64,000 bases of DNA from Kineococcus gynurae. GTDB taxonomy: Bacteria; Actinomycetota; Actinomycetes; Actinomycetales; Kineococcaceae. Positions 43,861 through 52,305 of this stretch are shown in pieces. Positions within the stretch are counted from its first letter, which is position 1. Every line of letters begins with the position of its first letter. The notes under the pieces are model-generated. The model was not told where the DNA came from, did not search any database, and saw only the letters and a program-made list of their open reading frames with translations. Location of the stretch: NCBI RefSeq assembly GCF_050871315.1, contig NZ_JBJLRE010000016.1. One strand, 5' to 3'. The translations under genes were made by a program, and so were the position numbers.

Positions 43861-45054
43861 GTGAGCCCCTCCCCCGCGTTCGTCCGCCCGGTCGGCGGGC
43901 GACGGCTGGGCGGGGTCGCGAGCGGGCTCGCCGCGCACACGGGGTTGCCGGTCCAGCGCGTGCGGACGACGTTCGTGGCCGCCGCGCTGCTGGGCGGGAC
44001 GGGGCTCGCGCTCTACGCGGTCTGGTGGCTGCTCGTCCCCGACGAACGGGAGGCGGGCCCGCAGCGTCCCACCCCCTCGGACTGGGTGCTCGCCCACCGC
44101 GACGCGCTGCTCGGCGGGATCCTCGTGGTCGCCGGGGCGGCCACGGCGTTGCGGCTCAGCGGGTTGCCGCTGTCGGCGCGCGTGCTGCTGCCCGTCCTCG
44201 TCGTGGTCGCCGGCCTCGTGCTGGCCTGGAGCCAGCTGGACGCGGCCCGCCGGCGTCGGCTGGTGGACGGGGCGGGCGCCGGGCGTGGGGCCGCCGTGCG
44301 GGTCGCGGCCGGGGCCTCGCTGGTCGCCGCGGGGCTGGTCGCCCTGCTGGTCGGCAGCGACCCGGCCGCCCTCGGGGCCTCGACGCTGGCCTCGCTGGCC
44401 ATGCTCGTCGGGATGGCCATCGTCGCCGCCCCCTGGGCCGTCCGGTTGTGGAGCGACCTCGGGGCCGAGCGCGCCGCCCGGGCCCGCGAGCAGGAGCGCG
44501 CCGAGCTCGCCGCGCACGTCCACGACTCCGTCCTGCAGACGCTGGCCCTCATCCAGCGGCGCAGCGCCGAACCGGAGGTCAGCCGGTTGGCCCGGGCCCA
44601 GGAGCGCGACCTGCGGCGCTGGCTGTACGGCGACCACGGGCAGCAGGAGGGGACCGTCGGGGCGGGGTTGCGGAGCGCGGCCGAGGAGGTCGAGGACCTC
44701 ACCGGGGCCGCGGTGGAGGTGGTCGTGGTCGGCGACCTGGACGGGTTGGCCCTCGACCGCGCCACCGGGGCGCTCGTCCAGGCGACCCGCGAGGCGTTGC
44801 TGAACGCCGCCCGGCACGCGGGCGGACCCGTCGCGCTCTACGCGGAACGTGCGGGTGCCGCGATCGAGGTCTCGGTGCGCGACCGCGGTCCGGGTTTCGA
44901 CGTCGACGCCGTGCCCGCCGACCGCCTCGGGGTGCGGGAGTCCATCATCGGTCGGATGACCCGGGCCGGGGGGAGCGCGGAGATCCGCCGCCCCTTCGAC
45001 GGGGGCACCGAGGTCGTGCTGCGGTCCACCGTGGCGCAGAAGGAGGCGACGTGA
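43861..45054 (+). CDS. sensor histidine kinase with N-terminal PspC domain
   Basis: A 397-residue kinase. Residues 8-60 are a PspC domain (GRRLGGVASGLAAHTGLPVQRVRTTF), then about four helices. The phospho-site is ELAAHVHDSVLQTLALIQRRS (His of HDSV). The ATPase domain has LLNAARHAGG and VRDRGPGFD. It lacks a separate sensor domain, so the PspC and membrane parts probably sense envelope state. GTG 43861 has CACGAT 6 nt upstream. It overlaps the regulator gene by GTGA. Confidence 0.9.
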   Translation: MSPSPAFVRPVGGRRLGGVASGLAAHTGLPVQRVRTTFVAAALLGGTGLALYAVWWLLVPDEREAGPQRPTPSDWVLAHRDALLGGILVVAGAATALRLSGLPLSARVLLPVLVVVAGLVLAWSQLDAARRRRLVDGAGAGRGAAVRVAAGASLVAAGLVALLVGSDPAALGASTLASLAMLVGMAIVAAPWAVRLWSDLGAERAARAREQERAELAAHVHDSVLQTLALIQRRSAEPEVSRLARAQERDLRRWLYGDHGQQEGTVGAGLRSAAEEVEDLTGAAVEVVVVGDLDGLALDRATGALVQATREALLNAARHAGGPVALYAERAGAAIEVSVRDRGPGFDVDAVPADRLGVRESIIGRMTRAGGSAEIRRPFDGGTEVVLRSTVAQKEAT

Positions 45055-45740
45055 GCATCCGGGTCCTGGTGGTCGACGACCACCGTCTGGTCCGCACCGG
45101 GGTGACCGCCGAACTCGCGGCGGCCGAGGACGTCGAGGTGGTCGGCGAGGCCGCCGACGTCGAGTCCGCCGTCGCCGCGGTCGCGAGGTTGAGCCCCGAC
45201 GTGGTGCTGCTCGACGTGCACCTCCCTCTCGCCGAGGGGGATTCTCCGGCGGCCGGGGCCGGTTCCGGCGGTGCCGAGGTCCTCGCCCGCTGCCTGGGGG
45301 CGGGCGGTGAGGAGAGACCCGTCCGGTTCCTCGCGTTGTCGGTCTCCGACGCCGCCGACGACGTGATCGCCGTGATCCGCCGTGGCGCACGGGGTTACGT
45401 CACCAAGACCATCTCGGGTCCCGACCTGGCGGCCGCCGTGCGGAGGGTGGCCGAGGGCGACGCGGTGTTCAGTCCCCGGTTGGCGGGTTTCGTGCTCGAC
45501 GCGTTCGGGGCGATGAGCGGCGAGGTCGCCGTCGCCGACGACGAGCTCGACCGCCTCTCGGCCCGGGAGCGCGAGGTCATGCGCCTCATCGCCCGCGGTC
45601 GCTCCTACAAGGAGGTCGCCCGGGAACTGTTCATCTCGGTGAAGACGGTGGAGACGCACGTGTCCTCGGTGCTGCGGAAACTCCAGCTCTCGAGCCGGCA
45701 CGAACTCACGCGGTGGGCGGCGGCCCGGAGGTTGCTGTGA
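45051..45740 (+). CDS. NarL/LuxR-type response regulator of the PspC kinase
   Basis: A 229-residue regulator. Receiver: IRVLVVDDHRLVRTGV, phospho-acceptor in PDVVLLDVHLPL. Helix-turn-helix: LSAREREVMRLIARGRSYKEVARELFISVKTVETHVSSVLRKLQL. The receiver loop after the acceptor is unusually long and Ala/Gly-rich (EGDSPAAGAGSGGAEVL). It overlaps the kinase gene by four bases. Its 3' end overlaps the convergent methyltransferase by 35 bp. Confidence 0.92.
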   Translation: MSIRVLVVDDHRLVRTGVTAELAAAEDVEVVGEAADVESAVAAVARLSPDVVLLDVHLPLAEGDSPAAGAGSGGAEVLARCLGAGGEERPVRFLALSVSDAADDVIAVIRRGARGYVTKTISGPDLAAAVRRVAEGDAVFSPRLAGFVLDAFGAMSGEVAVADDELDRLSAREREVMRLIARGRSYKEVARELFISVKTVETHVSSVLRKLQLSSRHELTRWAAARRLL

Positions 45741-46446
45741 GCGGGACCGTGGTGGGGCGCTCCGCCCGGTCCCGGGTGAGTTCCCACAACCCGTAGCGGA
45801 CGACGTAGCCGTACTCGTCGTGCCGCCAGGCGGGGACGTGGCGGTAGGACGCGGGCGACAACCCGGCCGCCGTGATGGCCGCGAGCTGCTCGGTCGCCGT
45901 CCAGGAGTTCATGACGACCCCGGGCAACCCGTCCTCGGAGAACGGCCGTGTCCCGACGGCGCGGTCCTCGACGATCCCGAGGAGCAGCCGGGCGCCCGGG
46001 GCCGACGCCACCGCGAGGTGCCCGACCGTGACGGTCAGGTCCCGGCAGAACTCCAGGCACCCCACGGCGACCACCACGTCGAAGCGCCCCCACTCCCCCG
46101 GGACCGGGTCGTGGAGGTCGTGCCGCTCGTAGCGCCCCTCGGGACGCTGTGCCCGCGCCTCGGCGAGCATCGCCGGGGACAGGTCGGTCCCCAGCACCTC
46201 CACGTCCGGGGCCAGGTCTCGGGTCAGTTGCCCCGGGCCGCAGCCGATCTCCAGCACCCGGCACTCCGGCGTGACCGACCGGTGCAGGAAGTCCGCGACC
46301 AGCGGGCCGTAGAACTGCAGGGACCGCCACCCCGGGACGTAGTGGTCGGCGAAGTCGTCGTAGTAGTCCCGGACGGCCGCCGCCTCTCGCGCGCGGTCGG
46401 TGGCCGGCGGGACGGGGAGGTCGGGTTCGTCAGCGGCGGATCGCAC
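45706..46446 (-). CDS. SAM-dependent methyltransferase
   Basis: A 246-residue class I methyltransferase. It reads AVRDYYDDFADHYVPGW, glycine motif VLEIGCGPGQLTRDL, acidic LGTDLSPAMLAEARAQ and RFDVVVAVGCLEFCRDL. GTG 46446 is chosen as the start because GGGGAGGA stands 6 nt before it; an earlier start would add seven residues. The substrate is unknown. It converges on the response regulator gene. Confidence 0.82.
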   Translation of the reverse strand: MRSAADEPDLPVPPATDRAREAAAVRDYYDDFADHYVPGWRSLQFYGPLVADFLHRSVTPECRVLEIGCGPGQLTRDLAPDVEVLGTDLSPAMLAEARAQRPEGRYERHDLHDPVPGEWGRFDVVVAVGCLEFCRDLTVTVGHLAVASAPGARLLLGIVEDRAVGTRPFSEDGLPGVVMNSWTATEQLAAITAAGLSPASYRHVPAWRHDEYGYVVRYGLWELTRDRAERPTTVPLTATSGPPPTA

Positions 46447-46500
46447 ACCTGATCCTCCCCTGGGCAAGCGGGTGGCGGGCAGCGCGGATGGCCGCGCGTC

Positions 46501-46887
46501 CTACCCGAGGTGCCGCTCGATGACCTCCGTCAGCTCCGCGGCGTCGATGTGCCCGGCGGCCACCGCCAGCACCATCTGTTCCGCGTCGTCCACATCCATG
46601 ATCAGGTCGGTGCCGTTGAGCAGACAGAAGACGCGGGTCGCAGACCAGGCCAGGCGCTTGTTGCCGTCCACCAGCGGATGGTTGCGGGCCAGGGAGTGCA
46701 TGAGGGCGGCGGCCTTGTCCGCCAGGGTGGGGTAGGCATCATCGCCGAAGACGGTGGTCCGGGGGCGGGCAGCGGCCGAGGCGAGCAGTCCCAGGTCACG
46801 GACCTGCACGTTCTCGACGACGCCGGCGGCGATCTCGAGCAGGTCCTCGGTCGAGAGGTGGTCCAGCGGGTGTTCGGGCTGAGTCAC
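46501..46887 (-). CDS. doc: Doc-type toxin (Fic/Doc fold)
   Basis: A 128-residue death-on-curing protein. HPLVDGNKRLAW matches the Doc HxFx(D/N)xNKR active site (with Leu in place of the usual Phe), and TVFGDDAYPTLADKAAALMHSLARN precedes it as in the family. Doc phosphorylates EF-Tu and halts translation. GTG 46887 overlaps the antitoxin stop by GTGA. The pair is typical type II toxin-antitoxin. Confidence 0.87.
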   Translation of the reverse strand: MTQPEHPLDHLSTEDLLEIAAGVVENVQVRDLGLLASAAARPRTTVFGDDAYPTLADKAAALMHSLARNHPLVDGNKRLAWSATRVFCLLNGTDLIMDVDDAEQMVLAVAAGHIDAAELTEVIERHLG

Positions 46888-47081
46888 TGCGCCAGGCGGG
46901 CGAGGAGTTCGGCGTCCTCGGTGCGTACCCGGTCGATGGCCGCGCGGAGGCGGGCGGGGCGGGCGGAGACGTACTCGGCGATGGCGGTGCGGGCGACCTC
47001 CTGCATGGAGCGACCCTCCTGTTCGGCGCGACGGCGCAGAGCCTCGGTCTCGTCGTCGGTCAGTCGGAGGTTCATCGCCAT
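46884..47081 (-). CDS. ribbon-helix-helix antitoxin of the Doc module
   Basis: A 65-residue protein MAMNLRLTDDETEALRRRAE, then RSMQEVARTAIAEYV: a ribbon-helix-helix DNA-binding fold. The C-terminus (DAELLARLAQ) would wrap the toxin. It overlaps the doc start by four bases. ATG 47081 has TACCAT 6 nt upstream, inside a palindrome that it probably binds to repress the operon. Confidence 0.85.
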   Translation of the reverse strand: MAMNLRLTDDETEALRRRAEQEGRSMQEVARTAIAEYVSARPARLRAAIDRVRTEDAELLARLAQ

Positions 47082-47087
47082 GCAGGA

Positions 47088-47107
47088 ATGGTACCGCTCT
47101 GGTACCA
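47088..47107 (-). promoter_or_regulatory. promoter and operator of the doc module
   Basis: tggtacc-gctct-ggtacca (47089-47107) is a perfect 7-bp inverted repeat with a 5-bp spacer. It overlaps the -10 TACCAT (minus strand 47088-47093), which lies 6 nt before the antitoxin ATG. Auto-repression by the toxin-antitoxin complex is the expected mechanism. Confidence 0.65.
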
Positions 47108-47621
47108 ACCACGTCAGGCGCGGCGGGCTCGACGCGACCGGGAGGCGTAGAGCTTGATCTCAACGTGCTGGGCGCGAACCTGCACCTGACGGTGACGCCC
47201 GACGACGAGCTCGAGGTGCTGGAATCTGGGCAGTGACTCTGCTGTGACCGAGGGGCGCGTCGGAGACGCCCGGAGCCTGACCCGCTTTCCCGGACACCAT
47301 CCCGAGGCGATGATGTCGCCCGGCAAGAGTCCCCTGATGCCCCGACCCCACCCGCCGTGGCCTGGTGTCGAGCGAGCAGCATGAGCCGGCAGCAGACCGA
47401 GTAAGTGCGCCGATGGAGGTACGCGATGACGACCGACGGACGAGGTCGACAACAGGAGCACGACACGGGCGAGGGAGGTGACAGCGCGGCGGTGCGGGTA
47501 GGCGGCGACAGCGACGGTGGTGGGGATGACGAGGCGGCCACCGCCTGACCCGAGGCTCGCCAGGGATGCGGGGTGACCGAGAAGTCGACGCGGTCGTCGG
47601 TCGAGCGCCGCCCCGTCGAGG
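47108..47621. other. degenerate intergenic region between two toxin-antitoxin modules
   Basis: About 510 bp with no convincing intact gene and less regular codon-position bias than the rest of the window. It holds a decayed fragment (see next entry) and a 40-codon frame at 47426-47548 behind GGAGG that has low-complexity Gly/Asp content. I see no IS ends, direct flanking repeats or tRNA. It may be the remnant of inserted or lost genes. Confidence 0.5.
47150..47236 (+). pseudogene. remnant of a small gene 3' end
   Basis: A plus-strand frame reads ELDLNVLGANLHLTVTPDD and closes LEVLESGQ-stop at 47234-47236, with good codon use, but has no start or upstream body. This looks like the last part of a small DNA-binding or antitoxin-type protein. 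Identification is weak. Confidence 0.25.
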
Positions 47622-48038
47622 TCACGCAGTGGGTGCGTCGCGGGAGACGACGCGCTCTTGCCGCAAGGAGCTGACACGGGCGATCAGCTCGAAGTCTTTG
47701 TCCAGGTGCAGGAGCGTCAACTCGTGTTCCATGGCCGTGGCTGCGAGGAGGAGGTCCACCGGACCCGGTGCCCGGTGCCATCCCCGGTGGGTGAGGCGTT
47801 CCTGCAGGTCCTGTGCGCGGGCGCTGACCGCAGCGTCGACCTCGATGACGGTCATCGCCTCGGTGACGTCGGCGACGACCTCGCGGTAGTCCTGAGGAGA
47901 ACGGGCGGAGAACCCGATCTCCAGCACACTGGGCCGAGCGATGTGCAGCAGGTCTTCACGCAGGAGTTCGTTCAGTCGGGCGGCCACGGCAGGTTGGTGC
48001 CAGCGGGCGTGGACTGACTTGTCGAGCTGGAAACTCAC
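47622..48038 (-). CDS. vapC: PIN-domain toxin (VapC-like)
   Basis: A 138-residue PIN ribonuclease. The acidic residues are present: Asp in FQLDKSVH, Glu in PSVLEIGF, Asp in GPVDLLLAATA and Asp in HLDKDFELIA. GTG 48038 overlaps the antitoxin stop by GTGA. VapC toxins cut specific tRNA or rRNA. It is a little longer than average with a polar tail. Confidence 0.87.
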   Translation of the reverse strand: MSFQLDKSVHARWHQPAVAARLNELLREDLLHIARPSVLEIGFSARSPQDYREVVADVTEAMTVIEVDAAVSARAQDLQERLTHRGWHRAPGPVDLLLAATAMEHELTLLHLDKDFELIARVSSLRQERVVSRDAPTA

Positions 48039-48307
48039 GCAGCGCCTCGTGCTCGATCGTCGGTGCCCGGAGCCTCGGCGTCCTCACCGGTGTCTTCGCC
48101 GGTGGCCTTCGGGTGCTCCTGGATGAGGGGGGCGAAGTAGCCGCTCTCGGCGCGGGTGATGAGGCGTTCGGCAGCAGCACGGCGGCGTTCGTGGCGCAGG
48201 AGGGCGCGCAGGGCGGCCTCGACGGTCTCGCGTTTGGTGGTCGTTCCGGTGATGGCGGCTACCTGAGCCAGCAGGTCGTCGTCGATGTCGATGTGCGTCT
48301 TGCTCAT
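48035..48307 (-). CDS. vapB: VapB-like antitoxin
   Basis: A 90-residue protein. MSKTHIDIDDDLLAQVAAIT and TKRETVEAALRALLRHERRR is the VapB ribbon-helix-helix start. An acidic tail of 20 residues follows. ATG 48307 is preceded by GAGGAGG. It is coupled to the PIN gene by a four-base overlap. A pair of TGTACA elements lies just upstream. Confidence 0.85.
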   Translation of the reverse strand: MSKTHIDIDDDLLAQVAAITGTTTKRETVEAALRALLRHERRRAAAERLITRAESGYFAPLIQEHPKATGEDTGEDAEAPGTDDRARGAA

Positions 48308-48324
48308 GGCGGACCTCCTCGGCA

Positions 48325-48352
48325 TGTACACGTTGAAGGTAGCTGATGTACA
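48325..48352 (-). promoter_or_regulatory. operator pair TGTACA x2 upstream of vapBC
   Basis: Two TGTACA palindromes (48325-48330 and 48347-48352) start 22 bp apart, about two helical turns. The minus-strand TACCTT between them is a possible -10. Two phased half-sites suit a ribbon-helix-helix repressor such as VapBC. Confidence 0.5.
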
Positions 48353-48393
48353 GGTGGGTGGCCATGACGGCATCGATCGGACCGTGCGGTCCT

Positions 48394-49428
48394 TCAGCCC
48401 GCCAGGTCGAGTGCTTCGTCGCACCAGCCGACCAGGTGCGCCAGTGCTGCTCCGCGCTGGCGGTAGAGGTGCTCGGTGTCGGCACGCTGGTGGTAGGCGT
48501 CGTGCTCGGTGTCGGTGGCCCTCTGCAGCAGCAGGGGAAGCAGCCACGTGTACTTCACGCACGAGGCCACCATTCCGAGCCGGGCCTCGCGTTCGGTGCC
48601 GTCCCAACCGCCGCCGCGGAGCCCGTCGAGGTAGGCGGGCCAGCACGCTGCTTCCAGCTCCGCGAGGCGCTCGGCCGGCCAGAAGAGGTCGAAGACCGCG
48701 TCGGGCAGGTAGTTGCCCAGGTCCTCCCCGACGGCGCCGTCGCCGGCGAAGGCCCAGTCCAGCAGGACGACCTCGCCGCTGGGTCGCCGGATGACGTTGG
48801 AGACCCACGCATCGAGGTGGCAGAGGGCGCGGGGCAGGGCTTCCATCACGTCGAGCAGGTCCTCGCGATGGGTCAGCAGTCGCGCCCACCCGGCCCGCAG
48901 GTCCACCGGCCAGGTACCGGCGATGAGGGACTGGGTCCAGGCCGCGTCGTCCTCGACCAGGGCGACGTCGCCGGGGCGGCTGGTGGAGTAGGCCCGCAGG
49001 AATCCGCGTGAGGCCCAGGCCGGTGCGGGCCGCAAGGGACGGGCCTGCCAGCGGCCGAGACCGACGGCGGTGGCGATGTGGTCGGCGAGGGTGAAGTCGG
49101 CGCCGACGGTGCCGTGCACGTCCTCCAGCCAGAGGTGGGTGCCCTGCGCGTCGGGCTGGACCTCGGCGGCGGGTAGGTCCAGGCCGGTGCCGCTCAGGGA
49201 AGCTCGCAGTCGTGGGTCGGTGTAGACCTCGGCCTCGCGAGCCCAGTAGTTCCAGTCGCCGGGTGCGGTGGAGGCGGCCCAGTGCGCGGGTGCGGTGGGA
49301 ACCGTCCCGGCCCGTCGGAGCTGCTTGTGGACCCGGGTGCTGCCGTCGGAGGCGCGGACGCGTTCGACGGTGCCGGTGGTGGCGTTGTCGGGGTTGAACC
49401 TCAGCGTCTCGTGCTGCGGGGAGGCCAT
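48394..49428 (-). CDS. aminoglycoside phosphotransferase-family protein
   Basis: A 344-residue kinase-like fold. The catalytic loop is ALCHLDAWVSNVIRR and the metal-binding element VVLLDWAFAGDGAVGEDLG. The N-terminal ATP lobe shows RVHKQLRRAG. The true substrate may be an aminoglycoside or a small metabolite; members of this group are often mis-called resistance genes. ATG 49428 has CAGGAT 7 nt upstream. It stands beside the vapBC pair and could be part of the same acquired segment. Confidence 0.78.
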   Translation of the reverse strand: MASPQHETLRFNPDNATTGTVERVRASDGSTRVHKQLRRAGTVPTAPAHWAASTAPGDWNYWAREAEVYTDPRLRASLSGTGLDLPAAEVQPDAQGTHLWLEDVHGTVGADFTLADHIATAVGLGRWQARPLRPAPAWASRGFLRAYSTSRPGDVALVEDDAAWTQSLIAGTWPVDLRAGWARLLTHREDLLDVMEALPRALCHLDAWVSNVIRRPSGEVVLLDWAFAGDGAVGEDLGNYLPDAVFDLFWPAERLAELEAACWPAYLDGLRGGGWDGTEREARLGMVASCVKYTWLLPLLLQRATDTEHDAYHQRADTEHLYRQRGAALAHLVGWCDEALDLAG

Positions 49429-49489
49429 GACGGCGATCCTGGCAGGAGGAGCGCAGCTGTCATCGATGCGTCGAGCGTCGGTGAGACGG

Positions 49490-51289
49490 TCAGGACTCGG
49501 TGTGGCCGAGGTCCAACCCGGGGAGGGTTCGGACCATCGGGTCGGTGGTCCCGTCGAACTCCAGGACGACGACCTCGTTGCGCCCGGCCCGCACGGCCGC
49601 GCCGGGAACGTAGAGCGTCCGCTGGGGGCCGCGGCGCCAGTACCGGCCCAGGCAGAACCCGTTGATCCACATGACGCCCTTGCCCCAGTTCGCGGTGTCC
49701 AGGAACAGGTCGACGGGTTCGGCGACGTCGAGGACCGCGCGGGCGAGGACCGGACCGGCGAGTTCGACGGGTTCGTCGCGGGTCAGCTCGCGGCCGGGGA
49801 GGGTTCCGTCGTCGATGCCCACCGAACGCCAGCCGAGGAGTTCCTCCCCGCCGAGTCGCACCGGGCCGACGAGACCCTTGGCCTCACCGAGGCGGGGGCC
49901 GTAGTTGACCCGGCCCATGTCCTCGACGACGACGTCCAGACGCGCCCCGGCCGGGTGGGCCGGGAGCACGACCGCGACCGAGTGCTGGTCGCGCTGCAGC
50001 ACCCCGACCCGGACCCCGTCGAGCAGCACGACGGCGCGGTCGCGGATCTCCCCGACCGAGAACAGGGTGGGTGTCGCCGAACCCGGGGACAGCGTGCGGA
50101 AGACCGCGAGCGCCACCGGTGACCCGTCGGCGCGCTCCAGGTCGTCGAGGGGGTGCAGGCCCTCCACCCCGGGGGAGTCCAGCAGTTCCAGGAACGGGGT
50201 CGCCGCGGTGACCGGGGCCGTGAGCACGGGGCCGGGGACGCTGCCGGGCAGTTCCCCCGCGGGGAGGTCGACGTAGCGTCCGATCACCTCGCGCAGCGCG
50301 TGGAACTTCGCCGTCGGGGCCCCGGCCTCGTCGAGCGGGGCGTCGTAGTCGTAGCTGGTGATGGTCGGCTGGTAGACACCCTTGTCGTTGGCCCCCGAGC
50401 TGAACCCGAAGTTCGTCCCGCCGTGCAGCATGTAGATGTTCACCGAGGCCCCGTGGTCCAGCAGGACGTCGAGCTCGTGGGCGGACTCGGCCGGGGTCGT
50501 CGTGTGGTGGTGCGCACCCCAGTGGTCGAACCAGCCGACCCAGAACTCCGAGCACATCAGCGGGCCGTCGGGCTGGTGGCGGCGCAGGGTCTGCAGCCGG
50601 TCCGCGGCCCGACCGCCGAAGGAACCGGTCGTGTGCAGGTCCGGCAACGTTCCCGCGGTCAGCATCTCGTCGGTCGGCTGGTCCACCGTGGTGAGGGGGA
50701 CGGTGATGCCGGCACCCCGGGTGATGTCGACGAGGCGGTGCAGGTAGCGCCGTCGGGCGGCGGCGTCCTCGGGACCGGTGCCGGTCTCGTAGGCCCCGTA
50801 CTCGTTCTCGATCTGCACCAGCAGGACGGGTCCCCCGCGGTCGATCTGGCGCGGCACCACGATCTCGTAGACGCGTTCCAGATACTCCTGCACGGGTTCG
50901 AGGTACCCCGGGTCGTCGATCCGCAGCCGGGCGCCGGAACGGGTCAGCCAGACCGGCAGACCGCCGTTGTCCCACTCCGCGCAGATGTAGGCCCCGGGCC
51001 GGACGATCGCGTGCATCCCCTCCTCGGCGACGACGTCGAGGAAGGCGCCGAGGTCGAGACCCTCGTCGACGACGAACTCCCCGCGCCGCGGCGAGTGCCG
51101 GTTCCACGGCACGTAGGTCTCGACGGTGTTCAGCCCGAGGTGGCGGGCCGCCCGGATCCGGTCGCGCCAGCGTCCCGGATGGATGCGGAAGTAGTGCAGC
51201 GTGCCGGAGAGGATCCGGTGCGGACGCCCGTCGAGGAGGAAGTCCTCGGTGCCGATGCGGAAGTCTCGCCCGGACGGGTGCTGGGGCAC
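49490..51289 (-). CDS. beta-galactosidase, glycoside hydrolase family 35
   Basis: A 599-residue GH35 enzyme. The barrel contains ILSGTLHYFRIHPGRWRDRI, TYVPWNRHSPRRGEF, the acid/base Glu in VQIENEYGAY and the nucleophile Glu in CSEFWVGWFDHWG. C-terminal sandwich domains end with WINGFCLGRYWRRGPQRTLYVPG. No signal peptide, so it acts on imported beta-galactosides. GTG 51289 follows CAGGAGCAG. It is downstream of a LacI-like gene with 56 nt between, so sugar-controlled expression is likely. Confidence 0.92.
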   Translation of the reverse strand: MPQHPSGRDFRIGTEDFLLDGRPHRILSGTLHYFRIHPGRWRDRIRAARHLGLNTVETYVPWNRHSPRRGEFVVDEGLDLGAFLDVVAEEGMHAIVRPGAYICAEWDNGGLPVWLTRSGARLRIDDPGYLEPVQEYLERVYEIVVPRQIDRGGPVLLVQIENEYGAYETGTGPEDAAARRRYLHRLVDITRGAGITVPLTTVDQPTDEMLTAGTLPDLHTTGSFGGRAADRLQTLRRHQPDGPLMCSEFWVGWFDHWGAHHHTTTPAESAHELDVLLDHGASVNIYMLHGGTNFGFSSGANDKGVYQPTITSYDYDAPLDEAGAPTAKFHALREVIGRYVDLPAGELPGSVPGPVLTAPVTAATPFLELLDSPGVEGLHPLDDLERADGSPVALAVFRTLSPGSATPTLFSVGEIRDRAVVLLDGVRVGVLQRDQHSVAVVLPAHPAGARLDVVVEDMGRVNYGPRLGEAKGLVGPVRLGGEELLGWRSVGIDDGTLPGRELTRDEPVELAGPVLARAVLDVAEPVDLFLDTANWGKGVMWINGFCLGRYWRRGPQRTLYVPGAAVRAGRNEVVVLEFDGTTDPMVRTLPGLDLGHTES

Positions 51290-51345
51290 GGTGCTGCTCC
51301 TGGGGGTCGTCGGAGGGATGTCGTCGGGGATGTCGGTGGTGGTGC

Positions 51346-52305
51346 TCAGCGCCGCGGCGGGCCGGTCGAGGCCCGCACCACCAGCTCGACCGGGACGAGG
51401 TGCGGGGCGGTCTCGACGGGGGCGAGCTGCGCGGCCTCCTCCGGCGGGAGCGCCCGGCGGCGCAGCTCCTCGGTCAGCAGCCCGACGCAGAGCACGCCGA
51501 CCTGGTCGAAGTCCTGCCGGACGGTGGTGAGCGGCGGCCAGAAGAACTCCGCCTCGCCGACGTCGTCGAAGCCGACCACCGAGATGTCGTCGGGGACCCG
51601 GACCCCACCCTCGTGGAAGGCGCGCATCAGGCCCAGGGCCATCTGGTCGTTGGCGCAGAACACCGCCGTCACGTCCCCGCGGGGCCGCTCCATGATCGCC
51701 TGTCCGGCGCGGTACCCGGACAACGGGGTCCAGTCGCCGAGGAACTCCTGCGGGACGCTGCGGCCCCGGTGCCGCAGGCTCGCCCGCCAGGCCCGCGTGC
51801 GGTCCCAGGCCACGCGGCTGCCCGCCGGGCCGGCGAGGTGGTGGACGGTGCGGTGCCCGAGGTCGAGGAGGTGGTCGGTGGCCTGCCAGGCCCCGTCGAC
51901 CTGGTCCATGCTGACCGCGGGGTAGCCCTGCGAGGCGACGCAGTCGGTGACGACCAGCGGCACGCTCGAGGGGACGGAGAACTCGGGGGTCTCCAGCACC
52001 TCGGCCTCGACCACCACCAGGGCGTCGACCTTGCGGGCGATGAGCCGGGAGATGCCCTGGTCGATGTCGTCCGTGGTCGCCGCGCGCAGGCCGTAGAGGG
52101 CCGTGGAGCACCCGGCCCGGGCGGCGGCGGCGGTCACGCTGGCGATCGTGTGCAGGTCCCCGAGCTGGGAGAGGGAGAACGTCAGGATGCCGATGGTCAG
52201 GCTCGGCGGGAGGTCGTCGACCACGGGGGCCGGCGCCACCTCGACCCGGTCACGACCGCTGCGGACGGCGGCCCTGACCCGCTGCGCGATCCCCATGGTC
52301 CTCAT
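51346..52305 (-). CDS. LacI-like regulator lacking the helix-turn-helix
   Basis: A 319-residue protein with the LacI effector domain: LTIGILTFSLSQLGDLHTIASVTAAAARAG, then MDQVDGAWQATDHLLDLGHRTVHHLAG and ISVVGFDDVGEAEFFWPPLTTVRQDFDQVG. A normal LacI protein starts with about 50 residues of helix-turn-helix; here only 35 residues precede the domain, reading AQRVRAAVRSGRDRV, and none of the three frames upstream shows the usual VAxxAGVSxxTVSRVLN. It may be a truncated regulator, or a ligand-binding protein that needs a partner. ATG 52305 is used; the coding frame extends upstream but looks non-coding. Confidence 0.7.
   Translation of the reverse strand: MRTMGIAQRVRAAVRSGRDRVEVAPAPVVDDLPPSLTIGILTFSLSQLGDLHTIASVTAAAARAGCSTALYGLRAATTDDIDQGISRLIARKVDALVVVEAEVLETPEFSVPSSVPLVVTDCVASQGYPAVSMDQVDGAWQATDHLLDLGHRTVHHLAGPAGSRVAWDRTRAWRASLRHRGRSVPQEFLGDWTPLSGYRAGQAIMERPRGDVTAVFCANDQMALGLMRAFHEGGVRVPDDISVVGFDDVGEAEFFWPPLTTVRQDFDQVGVLCVGLLTEELRRRALPPEEAAQLAPVETAPHLVPVELVVRASTGPPRR

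Noticed and set aside
47426..47548. A 40-codon ORF behind GGAGG between the toxin-antitoxin pairs
   Set aside because: Low-complexity Gly/Asp sequence with no partner; could be chance.
48394..49428. Calling the phosphotransferase an aminoglycoside resistance gene
   Set aside because: The fold and motifs fit the broad APH family, but nothing points to a drug substrate.
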